Below are positions 19,296-28,500 of a stretch of 64,000 bases of DNA, in pieces. Under the pieces are notes generated by a model that searched no databases, was not told the DNA's origin, and saw only the letters and a program-made list of their open reading frames with translations. The stretch lies in assembly GCA_002436105.1 (NCBI GenBank), contig DIXU01000009.1, positions 186,001 through 250,000 on the forward strand. Direction: 5' to 3'. Each line of letters opens with the position of its first letter. Within the stretch, counting starts at the first letter, position 1. Position numbers and translations under genes: made by a program. Origin of the DNA: Candidatus Aminicenantes bacterium UBA6072. Lineage in GTDB: Bacteria > Acidobacteriota > Aminicenantia > UBA2199.

Positions 19296-20631
19296 GGCTT
19301 CTTTCCTCGATGTAACGGACGCGGAAATCGCGCAGCAGCTTGAAATCGGGAAGGCGGACCCGGCGACCGAGAGCGAAATCCCCTCTCGCGCCGCTGACCA
19401 GCAACTGCCCCCGGTTCGCGATGTCGGCGGCGAACAAGCCGCCGCTGATCTTCACCTTGCCCTCGCCGTTGACCAGGCTGCCGCCGGCGATCACCTGGGC
19501 CTGGATGGTCGCTTCGCCGGAGGCGGCGATGACGACATCGGCCGCGGTTTTCCCGTTGCTGAAGAAATCGTTGGCGCAAGTCATGAGCAGCAGCTTCGGA
19601 AAGCTCTCCCTGCCCGGCGCCAGGTTCTCGCTTTCGAGCCCGCTGGCGACGACCAGGCGGCCGCCGACCAGCAGCTCGACGTGAGCATCGTCCAGAAACG
19701 CCGCCGCGCCCGACTGGGCGACCGAGAAGACGCTGCCGTGGACGACGATCCTTTCCCCGAAGCGGGCGCCGGCGACATCGCCTTCTCCGCTCCAGGCCAG
19801 CGAATCCTCGCCGGGCCGGTAGCTCAATTCGTGGGTCCGGCCGTTCTGTCCGAAAGCGATCGTCTGCCGGCCGGCGCAAGCGCTGAATTCCAGCGCCTGC
19901 ACGTCGCCCTCGACGAACACGGCATCGATCCCGCTGAGGCCGCGCGCCAGGTAGATGCCGGTTGGGACGGGCGCGGCGCCCGGCTCCAATCCGAACGCTT
20001 CGCGGATGCGCCGCCAGTCCGGGACCTCGACCGGCAGGCCCAGCGCCGCGCACAAAAGGCCCCCGGCATCGATCCCGGGCGCCAGGTCCCCGACCCGGGG
20101 CAGCTGCGAACCGGAATAGTCCACCCCGCGTTCCGCCAGGAAGGCGGCGGCGTCGGTCGTTCCCGGCTTCGCGACCAGCAGCCCGGCTTCGCCGACGGGG
20201 ATGTCTCCCGCGACCAGATCCACTCGGGCGCAGCCGGCGTACTCCAGGTTGCCGCCCCCACGCCGCGTGCGAATGACATCGTCGATGCGCACGACGCGGA
20301 AGCCGTCCTCGCTGCGCAACTCGCGGTTGCTGAACTCGTGGCCGCCCGTGATCCCATTCTCGCTCCAGGCAGGAAAGACATCCGCGGTGAAAAATCCGCC
20401 CTGCGGGTCCTCCCAGGCGTTCATGTCGCAGGCGGCGAGCTTCCCGCGGTAGCGATGCAGCCCCAGCAGCAGCGCCTGTTCCAGCGCCGCCGCCTCCAGC
20501 CGTCTCTCCCGGCGGGCGGCGACGATCGCATGATGATAGCCGGTGTGGGTCAGCAGAGCCGCTCCCGAGGCGGCCAGCAGCAGGGCGAACAGCAGCGTCA
20601 GGACGATGTTGCCGCGGCAATTCACGTTCAC
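19285..20631 (-). CDS. Large PilX/GspK-like pilus-associated protein
   Basis: A 448-residue protein with a short N-terminal leader ending CRG and a long hydrophobic helix (NIVLTLLFALLLAASGAALL). If processed after Gly7, residue 5 is Thr rather than Glu, as in GspK/PilX-type tip components that lack Glu5. The large C-terminal region is Gly/Val-rich with beta character and has repeated GDV/GGRLVV-like phrases. The GTG start at 20631 overlaps the TGA of the preceding pilin gene (GTGA). By position and helix it is the large minor component of this operon; the exact subfamily is uncertain. Confidence 0.75.
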   Translation of the reverse strand: MNVNCRGNIVLTLLFALLLAASGAALLTHTGYHHAIVAARRERRLEAAALEQALLLGLHRYRGKLAACDMNAWEDPQGGFFTADVFPAWSENGITGGHEFSNRELRSEDGFRVVRIDDVIRTRRGGGNLEYAGCARVDLVAGDIPVGEAGLLVAKPGTTDAAAFLAERGVDYSGSQLPRVGDLAPGIDAGGLLCAALGLPVEVPDWRRIREAFGLEPGAAPVPTGIYLARGLSGIDAVFVEGDVQALEFSACAGRQTIAFGQNGRTHELSYRPGEDSLAWSGEGDVAGARFGERIVVHGSVFSVAQSGAAAFLDDAHVELLVGGRLVVASGLESENLAPGRESFPKLLLMTCANDFFSNGKTAADVVIAASGEATIQAQVIAGGSLVNGEGKVKISGGLFAADIANRGQLLVSGARGDFALGRRVRLPDFKLLRDFRVRYIEERSHDE

Positions 20632-21317
20632 ACCGTGTTGAGCAGGAAGATGTAGCCGCGAACCTGCTCCTTCCTGTTGATCTCGATGCGGTACAGGACC
20701 GAGTTGGCGTCGGGAAAGAAGGTCACGTAGAAGTCGCTGACCTCCTCCAGCAGCGGCTGGAAGGTGCCGTTGTCGCTGCGCCGCTTCAGCGCGCGCTGGG
20801 CGGGGAAATACTTGTACTCGACCTTCTTCAGCGCCACCAGCGTGCTGTTGCGGGGAAAGTCGTTCCGCAGCGGATTCTTCATGACCAGGGCGCCGTCGAG
20901 ACGGTACTGGACCTCGTTCAGCTCCCAGGCCGGCCGAACCGGGTCGTAAATGAGCACCGTCTTGTCCTTCTTGAAGCACTCGCCGGCGGCGACCCGCAGC
21001 GCCTGCTGCCCGCGCAGCGCCCCCTCCAGGAGCGGCTCGTCGGCGACGCCGTAGGTGCTGGAGAAGAAGCCCGGGGTCGAGGCGAACGGGGCGATGTCGC
21101 TGAACGGCCGGACATCCTGCAGCCGCATGCCGCACTTGTTCAGGTCGGCCTTGATGGCGTCCACGGCATGAAAGATCGCCTCCAGCCGCTCCTGGTTGCC
21201 GCCGACTTTTTTCTCCACCCGCGCCGCCCCGGTCGAATGGGCGATGATCACGGTCAGGATGCCCAATCCCAGCGAGAGGGCGATCAGCATCTCCAGCAAG
21301 CCGAATCCCCTGATCAT
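20628..21317 (-). CDS. PilW/GspJ-type minor pseudopilin
   Basis: A 229-residue protein starting MIRGFGLLEMLIALSLGLGI. Prepilin peptidase would cut after Gly4, leaving Phe1 and Glu5. The globular domain has the PilW-like features RVEKKVGGNQERLE and a long beta-rich C-terminus. It overlaps the genes on both sides by 4 nt, implying coupled translation in a fixed ratio with the other pseudopilins. Confidence 0.85.
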   Translation of the reverse strand: MIRGFGLLEMLIALSLGLGILTVIIAHSTGAARVEKKVGGNQERLEAIFHAVDAIKADLNKCGMRLQDVRPFSDIAPFASTPGFFSSTYGVADEPLLEGALRGQQALRVAAGECFKKDKTVLIYDPVRPAWELNEVQYRLDGALVMKNPLRNDFPRNSTLVALKKVEYKYFPAQRALKRRSDNGTFQPLLEEVSDFYVTFFPDANSVLYRIEINRKEQVRGYIFLLNTV

Positions 21318-21673
21318 GATTGCACCGCCAGGATGAAGCGCGAGCGGTGCAGCACCAGCGCCAGGGCGAAATGCCGCGCCTTCGCTCTCAGGCGCACCCG
21401 CTTCAGCGCGGCGTCGGCGTCATCCACCCGCCAGTCGACGCGCAGTTCGCCTTCCTGCCGGTGGTGGGTCCCCGCGGCCAGCTCGGCGGCATCCAGGGGC
21501 AGGGATCCCAGGTAGTTCTTGTAATAATCCAGTTGCTGCAGCACGCGGAAGCGCATGGCCGCCCCGCGCGTCTGTCCCAGCGCCGCGACCAGGATACGCG
21601 TGCTGGACAGGACGGCCAGCAGCAGCACGGACAATGCGACCATCGTCTCGATCAAGGTGAAGCCTTTGTTCAT
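21314..21673 (-). CDS. PilV/GspI-type minor pseudopilin
   Basis: A 119-residue protein starting MNKGFTLIETMVALSVLLLA, the classic type III signal with cleavage after Gly4 and Glu at mature position 5. It is the first gene of the four-gene pseudopilin operon, with a strong CAGGAGG ribosome-binding site. An upstream in-frame start would only add a low-complexity stretch. Confidence 0.88.
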   Translation of the reverse strand: MNKGFTLIETMVALSVLLLAVLSSTRILVAALGQTRGAAMRFRVLQQLDYYKNYLGSLPLDAAELAAGTHHRQEGELRVDWRVDDADAALKRVRLRAKARHFALALVLHRSRFILAVQS

Positions 21674-21949
21674 GTTTTCCTCCTGCGAGGAGGGATACAA
21701 TTCACGTGCCAAGGGGGCTCCGGCGTCGGGAAGTGCTTCAGGAAAGGGTTTCCAGATCCAGCCTGGTTCTTGCCTGTACAGGGCGCTTTACCGGATCCAT
21801 TTTTCGGGTAAAGATCGATTGACATCCCGGCAAAGGGACTGACGGGGGCGGATCGAGTCATTTCCCTCCTATATAGGCTTTTTCCGCTCATTGATCCCGC
21901 GTCGGCGCAAAATGGCACCGGGCATGAATGAAACCCGGCAGGAGGTCAC

Positions 21950-22249
21950 ATGACAAAAACCAAACACATTCTCACCCTGCTGGTCATCCTGGCGATGGCC
22001 GCTGTCTCCACCGTTTCCCTGGGCGCCGCCGACAAGCCGGCGGGCGGGGGCGCCGACAAGCTGGTCAACATCAACACCGCCGATGCCGCCCAGCTGGCCA
22101 GGCTGCCCCAAGTCGGGCCAAAGATGGCCCAGCGCATTCTGGATTTCCGCAAGAGCAGCGGCGGCTTCAAGCGCGTCCAGGACCTGCTGAAGGTCAAGGG
22201 CATCGGCGAGAAGGTCTTCGCCAAGCTGCAGCCGCTGATCACCATCTGA
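21950..22249 (+). CDS. Exported ComEA-like helix-hairpin-helix DNA-binding protein
   Basis: A 99-residue protein with a signal peptide (about 1-26, LVILAMAAVSTVSLGAA). The ComEA HhH domain follows, with LVNINTADAAQLARLPQVGPKMAQRIL and a second hairpin (DLLKVKGIGEKVFAKL). ComEA binds double-stranded DNA outside the inner membrane during natural transformation. It is divergent from the pseudopilin operon, which makes a competence role attractive, although ComEA-like single-domain proteins also occur in non-transformable bacteria. The ATG follows AGGAGG. Confidence 0.9.
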   Translation: MTKTKHILTLLVILAMAAVSTVSLGAADKPAGGGADKLVNINTADAAQLARLPQVGPKMAQRILDFRKSSGGFKRVQDLLKVKGIGEKVFAKLQPLITI

Positions 22250-22256
22250 AGAAAGC

Positions 22257-22276
22257 GGGGGGCCGCAAGGCCCCCC
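22257..22276 (+). terminator. GC hairpin after the ComEA-like gene
   Basis: An 8-bp perfect stem (GGGGGGCC/GGCCCCCC) is closed by a GCAA tetraloop, beginning 8 nt after the stop. Only two Ts follow directly, so it is a weak terminator or an attenuator before the next small gene. Confidence 0.45.
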
Positions 22277-22293
22277 TTCTAAAGGAGAACACC

Positions 22294-22533
22294 ATGGAAG
22301 AAAAACTCAAGGAACTCAATCTGCTCCTGCTCTACCTGACCGGCTGGGAGGAGGACTCGCGCAAGAACCCGGGCGAGAAAGTCTTTTGCACCTGGAACGG
22401 CTACAGCTTCAAATCCCTGAGCCAGCTGGCCGACGACAAGCTGATCGTTCAGTTCAAGGACAAGAAACTGGTGATCGTGACCGAATCAGGAAAGCAAACG
22501 GCCGAGAAACTCAAAGCCAAGTACCTGAACTGA
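22294..22533 (+). CDS. Small DUF6429-like protein
   Basis: A 79-residue cytoplasmic protein. It begins MEEKLKELNLLLLYLTGWEED, contains an aromatic/basic block (TWNGYSFKSLSQLADDKLI) and ends in a short beta/helix segment (LVIVTESGKQTAEKLKAKYL). This resembles the small DUF6429 family, whose role is unknown; the layout recalls a winged-helix fragment. A clear AAAGGAGA site precedes it, a hairpin lies upstream and a strong terminator follows. Confidence 0.72.
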   Translation: MEEKLKELNLLLLYLTGWEEDSRKNPGEKVFCTWNGYSFKSLSQLADDKLIVQFKDKKLVIVTESGKQTAEKLKAKYLN

Positions 22534-22558
22534 TCCATTCCCCGCTATCCCCGTTCCC

Positions 22559-22586
22559 GAGGCGCGCCCCGGCGCGCCTCTTTTTT
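22559..22586 (+). terminator. Intrinsic terminator
   Basis: A near-perfect stem (GAGGCGCGCC/GGCGCGCCTC) is followed at once by six Ts. It ends the ComEA-like/DUF6429-like transcript. Confidence 0.88.
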
Positions 22587-22602
22587 CACCAATGATTGCG
22601 CC

Positions 22603-22627
22603 AGGTGGTCGCAATATGCGACCACCT
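22603..22627. repeat. Palindrome upstream of the ORF6N gene (candidate operator)
   Basis: 11-nt arms AGGTGGTCGCA and TGCGACCACCT flank ATA. It lies 39 nt before the ORF6N start and shares the exact core GGTCGCA-N3-TGCGACC with a palindrome inside that gene. Operator function is inferred. Confidence 0.6.
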
Positions 22628-22665
22628 TGGAGAAGCAGTCTTTTGCTTCTCTCGCGAGGGGTCCA

Positions 22666-23172
22666 ATGAAATTGAAATCAGCCGAACTTGTCTTTCCAGA
22701 AAACATTCAAATCAAGATTCTCACGATCCGTGGCCTGAAAATTGTACTCGATCTCGATCTGGCACGATTGTATGGAGTCGAGATCAAGAGGCTGAACGAG
22801 CAGGTCAGACGCAATCTCGAACGATTTCCTGAAGATTTCATGTTCCAATTGACTAGCGAAGAATACGATTCTTTAAGGTCGCAAATTGCGACCTTAAAAA
22901 GAGGGCAGCACCGGAAGTATCTCCCATTCGCATTCACGGAACACGGGACCATCATGGCCGCGAGTGTGCTGAATTCACCAAAGGCCATGGAGATGAGCGT
23001 TTTTATTGTGCGCGCTTTCGTCAGGCTACGCGAGATCCTTTATTCCCAGAAGGAACTCGCCGAAAAAATCGCCGAGCTGGAAAACAAAGTGGGTGACCAT
23101 GACGCTTCGATTAATATCATCATTTTCGTAATCAATAGGCCACAACACTTTTCTTTCAGCGCCCGCGGTTGA
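22666..23172 (+). CDS. ORF6N domain protein, possibly with an altered C-terminus
   Basis: A 168-residue protein with the ORF6N DNA-binding domain common in phage and genomic-island genes. It has IKILTIRGLKIVLDLDLARLYGVEIKRLNEQVRRN, then FPEDFMFQLT, the SQIATLKRGQHRKYLPFAFTEHG block, and a C-terminal coiled coil (LAEKIAELENKV). The family usually ends in a Pro/Arg-rich RRRIGF-like tail. Here the last residues (about 155-168) differ, and the frame runs 17 nt into the 3-prime end of the convergent pbpC gene, suggesting a trimmed or shifted end. Base composition is lower in GC than the neighbours, consistent with transfer. The ATG at 22666 follows GAGGGG. Confidence 0.85.
   Translation: MKLKSAELVFPENIQIKILTIRGLKIVLDLDLARLYGVEIKRLNEQVRRNLERFPEDFMFQLTSEEYDSLRSQIATLKRGQHRKYLPFAFTEHGTIMAASVLNSPKAMEMSVFIVRAFVRLREILYSQKELAEKIAELENKVGDHDASINIIIFVINRPQHFSFSARG
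22872..22898. repeat. Perfect 27-nt palindrome inside the ORF6N gene
   Basis: 13-nt arms TTTAAGGTCGCAA and TTGCGACCTTAAA flank a single A. It falls on the codons for the conserved RSQIATLK segment and repeats the GGTCGCA-N3-TGCGACC core found upstream of the same gene. Confidence 0.9.
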
Positions 23173-25522
23173 GGACGCGGAAGCGGCGCTCGACGCGGTG
23201 GCCGTCCTCGTCGACGAGCACCAGGCGGTGCTCGCCGGCGGCGGGCCGCGCCGCGACCTGGTGGAAGCGGCGGGTGGCGGTGAGGAACTCCCCGTCCAGG
23301 TGCCAGTAGATCGCCGTTTCCGGGCGGCGGTGGACGGCATCGAAGACCACTTCGCCGGGGCGGCCGTCGAGGTCGACGGGAATGTAGACCGCCGTGTTCA
23401 CGTCGGGATAGACCAGGCTGATCTCCTTGCGGCCCGATCCGGCCTGGAAACTGCCGGCGCAATCCCGGCGGAAAGGGGGCAGGGAGCGATACTCGGGATG
23501 ATAGCGCCGGTAATAGTATTCCTGCACCGGCGGCAGGACGAACCACGGCCGGTGGAGCATGCGCCCGGGCGACTCGCAGCCCGAGTCGACGCGGAAGCGG
23601 CCGCCGGCGTCCAGGTGCACCAGCTGGTGATACGGACACGACTGCTGGAAGTGGCTCTCCCTGGGCACGGCAACGGCGAGGGCCGGGCAGAGTTCGCCGG
23701 CCAGAAAGCCCGAGTCGCGGCAGACCTGCACCTCCTTCAGCCAGAGGCGGGGCGGCGTGACCCGGCCCCCGGTGTCCAGTACGTTCAGCACGTCGAAAAG
23801 AACCGGCGCCACCGTCGACAGGCCGGTCAGGAGCGGATTGCCCTCGCCGTCGGCGTTGCCGGCCCAGATGCCGACCGTGTAGGCGGGGGTGACGCCCACC
23901 GCCCAGGCGTCGCGCAGGCCGAAGCTTGTCCCGGTTTTCCAGGCCACCCAGCGCGAGGAGGAGAATTCCTTCCAGTACCCCTCTTCGTCGGGACGGCTGA
24001 CCTCGGTCAGGGCCTCGAGGGCCAGGTAGGCGGCGCCGGGCCCCAGGTCGCTCATGCGCGACCGGAGCGGCGGCTCGTCGCGCAGGAGACGCACCTCGCT
24101 GCGGCGCCCGGCGTCGCCCAGCGCCAGTTGCGCCAACCCGGCGTACAGGGCGGTCACTTCGTAGAGGGTCGTCTCGGCGCCGCCGAGGATCAGGGTCAAC
24201 CCGTAGCCGCCGGGGGGGCGACGGAGCGTGGTCAGGCCCCACTTCTTCAGCAGGTTATAGAAACGCGGGATGCCGTACTGTTGCAGCATGCGGATGGCGG
24301 GGATGTTCAGCGACCAGGCCAGCGCCTGGCGCGCCGGTACGGCGCCGCGGAAGCGGCGGTCGAAATTCTCCGGAACATAGCCGGCGAAATGGGCGGGCGT
24401 GTCGGCGACCAGGGTCGTCGGCGCCAAGCCGCCTTCCTGCAGCATGGCGGCGTAGAGGAACGGCTTGAGGATGCTGCCGCTGCTGCGCGGCCGGTGCAGG
24501 AGATCGAGGTCCTGGCCATGGGCGGCAGCGGACTCGCGGGCGACGTTGCCCACGTAAGCCGCCACCGTCCCCCGGCGGTTGTCGACGATCAGCGCGGCGA
24601 GGTTGCGGACGCTTCCCGCCAGCAGGCGCTGGCCGTTGGCCTGGACGATGCGCGCCAGGGAGGATTGCAGCCCGGGGTCGATGAACGTATAGAACGGCCG
24701 CCGGCTGCCGTGCCGTGCCGTCAGCGTGTCCAGCAGGTGGGGCGCCGGGCGCGGCAGCGTCCGCATGCCGGCGGGCATGGGCTCGGCCAGAGCCAGCGAG
24801 AGATCCAGGGCGGAGATGAGCCGGCGCCGCTCCAGCAGGCGCAGCAGGCGGTCGCGCTTGCGCTGCAGCAGGCGGCGGTTGGCGGCGCCGGCAATGAGCT
24901 TGGGATCGTTGGGCAGCACGGCCAGGAAGGCGGCCTCGGCCCAGCTCAGCGTTTCGGGGCCGCGGTCGAAATAGAACCAGGAGGCGGCGTCGATGCCGAC
25001 GATGTTGCCGCCGAAGGGGGCGTTGGCGGCGTGCAGGTCGAGGATCTCGCGCTTGGTTATGGAGAGCTCGAGCCGCAGCGCCAGCGCCATCTCGCGCACT
25101 TTCTCCAGGTAGGTGCGCGGCGGGTTCTTGCGGCTGATGCGCACCACCTGCATGGTCAGGGTGCTGCCGCCGCTGACCACCCCCCGCCTGCGGACGTTGG
25201 CCCACAGGGCGCGGGCGATCGCCCGCAGGTCGACGCCGCGGTGGCGGAAGAAACGGCGGTCCTCGTACTGCACCAGCGCCTGGAAAAAGCGCTCGGGTAC
25301 GGCCCGGGTCCTGGGGAAGCGCCACTGCTCGTCCGCGGCCAGGCGCGCCCCCAGCAGCCGGTCATCGGCGGAAAACAGCACCGGCGAGAGGGGATCCCGG
25401 AAAAGCCGGCGCGGCGCCGCCCACCAGGCGAGCAGGGCCAGGCCGCCGGCAAGCGCGCCCAGCAGCAGCAGCGCCCGGCGATGCCTGCGCAGGAAGGGGA
25501 TCAGCGCCGGATCTCCATCCAC
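23156..25522 (-). CDS. pbpC: Penicillin-binding protein 1C
   Basis: A 788-residue bifunctional peptidoglycan synthase anchored by one membrane segment (about 17-35). The glycosyltransferase family 51 domain has its catalytic Glu87 in QYEDRRFFRHRGVD and the GGSTLTMQ motif. The transpeptidase domain carries Ser350 in SSGSILKPF, SLN in WSLNIPAIRM and KTG in WKTGTSFG. The C-terminal region has the PBP1C biPBP_C character, with cysteines in CRDSG and CPYHQL. It overlaps the alpha-2-macroglobulin gene by 22 nt. This pairing is known from E. coli (yfhM-pbpC) and is thought to join envelope repair to protease trapping. Confidence 0.95.
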   Translation of the reverse strand: MDGDPALIPFLRRHRRALLLLGALAGGLALLAWWAAPRRLFRDPLSPVLFSADDRLLGARLAADEQWRFPRTRAVPERFFQALVQYEDRRFFRHRGVDLRAIARALWANVRRRGVVSGGSTLTMQVVRISRKNPPRTYLEKVREMALALRLELSITKREILDLHAANAPFGGNIVGIDAASWFYFDRGPETLSWAEAAFLAVLPNDPKLIAGAANRRLLQRKRDRLLRLLERRRLISALDLSLALAEPMPAGMRTLPRPAPHLLDTLTARHGSRRPFYTFIDPGLQSSLARIVQANGQRLLAGSVRNLAALIVDNRRGTVAAYVGNVARESAAAHGQDLDLLHRPRSSGSILKPFLYAAMLQEGGLAPTTLVADTPAHFAGYVPENFDRRFRGAVPARQALAWSLNIPAIRMLQQYGIPRFYNLLKKWGLTTLRRPPGGYGLTLILGGAETTLYEVTALYAGLAQLALGDAGRRSEVRLLRDEPPLRSRMSDLGPGAAYLALEALTEVSRPDEEGYWKEFSSSRWVAWKTGTSFGLRDAWAVGVTPAYTVGIWAGNADGEGNPLLTGLSTVAPVLFDVLNVLDTGGRVTPPRLWLKEVQVCRDSGFLAGELCPALAVAVPRESHFQQSCPYHQLVHLDAGGRFRVDSGCESPGRMLHRPWFVLPPVQEYYYRRYHPEYRSLPPFRRDCAGSFQAGSGRKEISLVYPDVNTAVYIPVDLDGRPGEVVFDAVHRRPETAIYWHLDGEFLTATRRFHQVAARPAAGEHRLVLVDEDGHRVERRFRVLNRGR

Positions 25523-28500
25523 TGCCCCGTCGTGTTGGCGTGGAAGGCCGCGTCGTACATCGCCTCCACGCTGATCCCGGGCTGGTAGAACCGCCCGCCG
25601 TAGGAGGCGTTGAGCATCGCCGTGAACGTTTTCTTGGCGCCGGCCTTCAGGCTGAAGTAGGTGAGGATGCGGTCGTCACGGACATCCTGGTAATCGAAGT
25701 ATCCGCCTCCGGGCTCGTCGCTGAACAGGCGCGGGTTGGCGATCTGGCAGCCGGCGGGGACGATATGGGTCAGGGCCAGGTTGTTCAGCGTCTGCCGGCT
25801 GAGGTTGGTGACCTGGATCTCCACCTTCACGTCACGGCCCTGGGCAAGGCGGCCAGCGTCGATGGCATTCTCGTCCGCGTCCCTGAAGAACACTTCCAGG
25901 CGCAAATTGCTCTCGTGCGCCGTTTCGCCGCCGGCGGGCGGGATGCCGGCGATGGTGGCGGTCACGTACAGGCGGCCTGACCCCGGGTTGCTGATCCTCA
26001 GCATCCGCTCCGCGGTGGTGAACGGGGAGAATTCCTGCTGGTGGAAGGGGACGACGGCTTCGACCTCCTTCAGCGGCTCACCCTGCCAGCCGGCCTGGAA
26101 ACGGAAGGGCTTGGCCGTCGAGCCGCCGTAGTAGGTGGCGATGGCCATCAGGGCGTAGGCGGTCTCCTGGGTGGAATACCAGGTATCGCTGGACATGGCC
26201 GAGACGATCTCGTCGAGGAATTTTTTCGCGCGCCCCTCCTGGCCCATGTGCACCAGGGTGCGCACCATCACCGCCTTGTCGCGGAGATCGGAGCCGAAGG
26301 TGCGGTTGTCGTCCCGGTATTTCGCCACCTGCCACGAACATTTGCCCAAGAGGTCATCGGCGGCTTCGCGCTGGCCGCCGGCCTGGAAGGCGCCGGCCAG
26401 CAGCACGGCGGCTGGGCCGTCCAACCCCGCGGTCTCGCGCAGCCGGTTCATGGCCCCCAGGTCGGGCGATCCGGCCAGGGCCAGCGTATACAGGCGGAAG
26501 GCCTGGACAATACGGCCGTGCTCCGGCCCCGCGGTCCAGGAGTTGGCCAGCGCCCGCTGGTGCTTTTTCCATCCCTCGAGCATGGCGGCCGGCACGCGAT
26601 AGCCCGCGCGCTGGGCCTCGAGCAGGAAATAGCCGGCATACGACGAGGTCCAGTGGTGGGCCTCGTACTCGCCGGGCCAGTAGGCAAAGCCGCCGCCGGG
26701 CGCCTGGAATGTGCGCATCTTTTCAATGGCGCCGGTGACGTTCGCCTCCACTTTCTTCCGCTGCCCGTCATCGAGCTTGATCAGGTTCTTCAGGTAGAGC
26801 TGCGGGAAGGCGGTGGAAAGGGTCTGCTCGAGGCAGCCGTGGGGATAGCGGATCAGGAACTGCAGCCGCTTCTGCAGGTTGAAGGGGGGCAGCATGGAGT
26901 ATTCCAGGGTCACGTCATTGGTCCCACGGATCCCGAACGCCCGGATCGCGATCTGCCGGGTCTCGCCCGGCGCCACTTCGGCATGCAGCGTCTCGAGGAT
27001 CCTCGGGTTGGCGGCCAGGATGGGTATGGCGGTCCGGCTCTCGGCCTTGCGCGTGCCGCTGGTCGCCTGGATGCGGACGCTGCCCTGGCCGATCCCGGCG
27101 CTGACGGTCACCGGGAAGAAGACCATTTCGTCGCCCGGCTTGCTGAACTCGACGGTCCTGATCTTCGGCCCGTCGACCAGGAAGCGGTCGCCGGCGTCGA
27201 TCTGCACCTGCACCTTGCGGATGTCGGCGCGGCTGACGAACACCGAGACGGGGAGGTCGAAGGTCTCGCCCGGCCGCACGACGCGCGGCAGCGTGGGCAG
27301 GATCATCAGGTCCTGGCGCACCGGCACCGACTTCTCGGCCACGCCGAAGGCGTTGTCGCGGCCCGCCACCGCCATGACCCGCACCGCCCCCACGTATTGC
27401 GGCATGGAGAACTTGTGCTCGGCGGCCTTGCCGGCTTCCAGGGCGAAGGGGCCGGCGAAAAGGACGACGGGCGGGAAACGCCGCTGCTTTTTCTCGCCGG
27501 CGGCGGCGCCCCCTTCCTCGTCGCCGCCCAGGGCCAGCAGGCGCGAAAGGTCGGCGCCGTAGGCCTCGGCCACGTCGTCGAAGAGGTCCCAGGTGCGGAC
27601 GCCCAGCGCCTCGCGGTTGTAGAACCTCTTGCGCAGGTCGGGGGCGGCGTAGCGCGTCAGGCCCAGCAGGCCTTCGTCGACGACGGCCAGGGTATAGGTC
27701 ATCGGACGGCCGGACTTTTCCTCGACCTTGACCTTGAAATCCTCCATGGGCTTCAATTCGTCGGCCACCTTGAGCAGCGGCACCAGCTTCGTGCGCGGGT
27801 CATCCACCAGCACCGGGATGACGCCGTAGAGGCGGATGGGCGTGTCGCTCTTCTTGCCCGAGTGCGGCTGCAGCAGGGTGACGTGGACGTGGATGTTGGG
27901 GGTCATGCTCTCGTCGAGATCGATCTCGAAGCGGTTCTCGCCGCTCTGCGTGCTGACCCACATCTGCTTCAGGACGCGCGAGTTGTTCTCCAGCGAGACC
28001 AGCGCCCGCCCCTGCGGGGCGTCGGGCAGGAAGATGGTCGCCTTCTCCCCTACCTGGTAGTTCGGCTTGTCGGCGCTGAAATTGAGGCGCGTGGCGCCGC
28101 TGCCCTTCTCCTCGCGGGCGCGGCCGGCCCAGCCCGGCCAGTCGATGTAGACGGCCCGGCCGGCGGCATGCCCCCCCTGCGGATCGACGACGCGCACCAG
28201 GTAGCGGCCCCACTGCGGGTACTTGACCTGGAACTTCCAAGAGCCCATGCCGTCGCGCGTCGCCACCTCGCCCTTCAGGACGGGGACATGGCGGGTGTTG
28301 GCCACGTACTGGGCCAGCGAGTCGCCGCTCTTGTCCCACCACCACTTCCATTCGACCTTGTAGAGGCTGACCTCCAGCTTGTCGCGGGAGACGGGATTGC
28401 CATCGGCATCGACGGTGACGATCTGCAGCACATGGTCCTGGTCGGTGAGCAGCATGCCGCGCGTCTCGTCGCCCTTGGGCAGGCGGATGCCGACGAAATT

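Noticed and set aside
21670..21861. A 63-codon frame with a good Shine-Dalgarno ending ATGA at the first pseudopilin start
   Set aside because: Third-position GC is near 55 percent, far below its neighbours. The product is Pro/Cys-rich without recognisable features, so it is probably leader sequence; conservation in relatives could reverse this.
22559..22586. GGCGCGCC repeats read as an attachment or restriction-related repeat
   Set aside because: The inverted arrangement plus T-run is fully explained as an intrinsic terminator.
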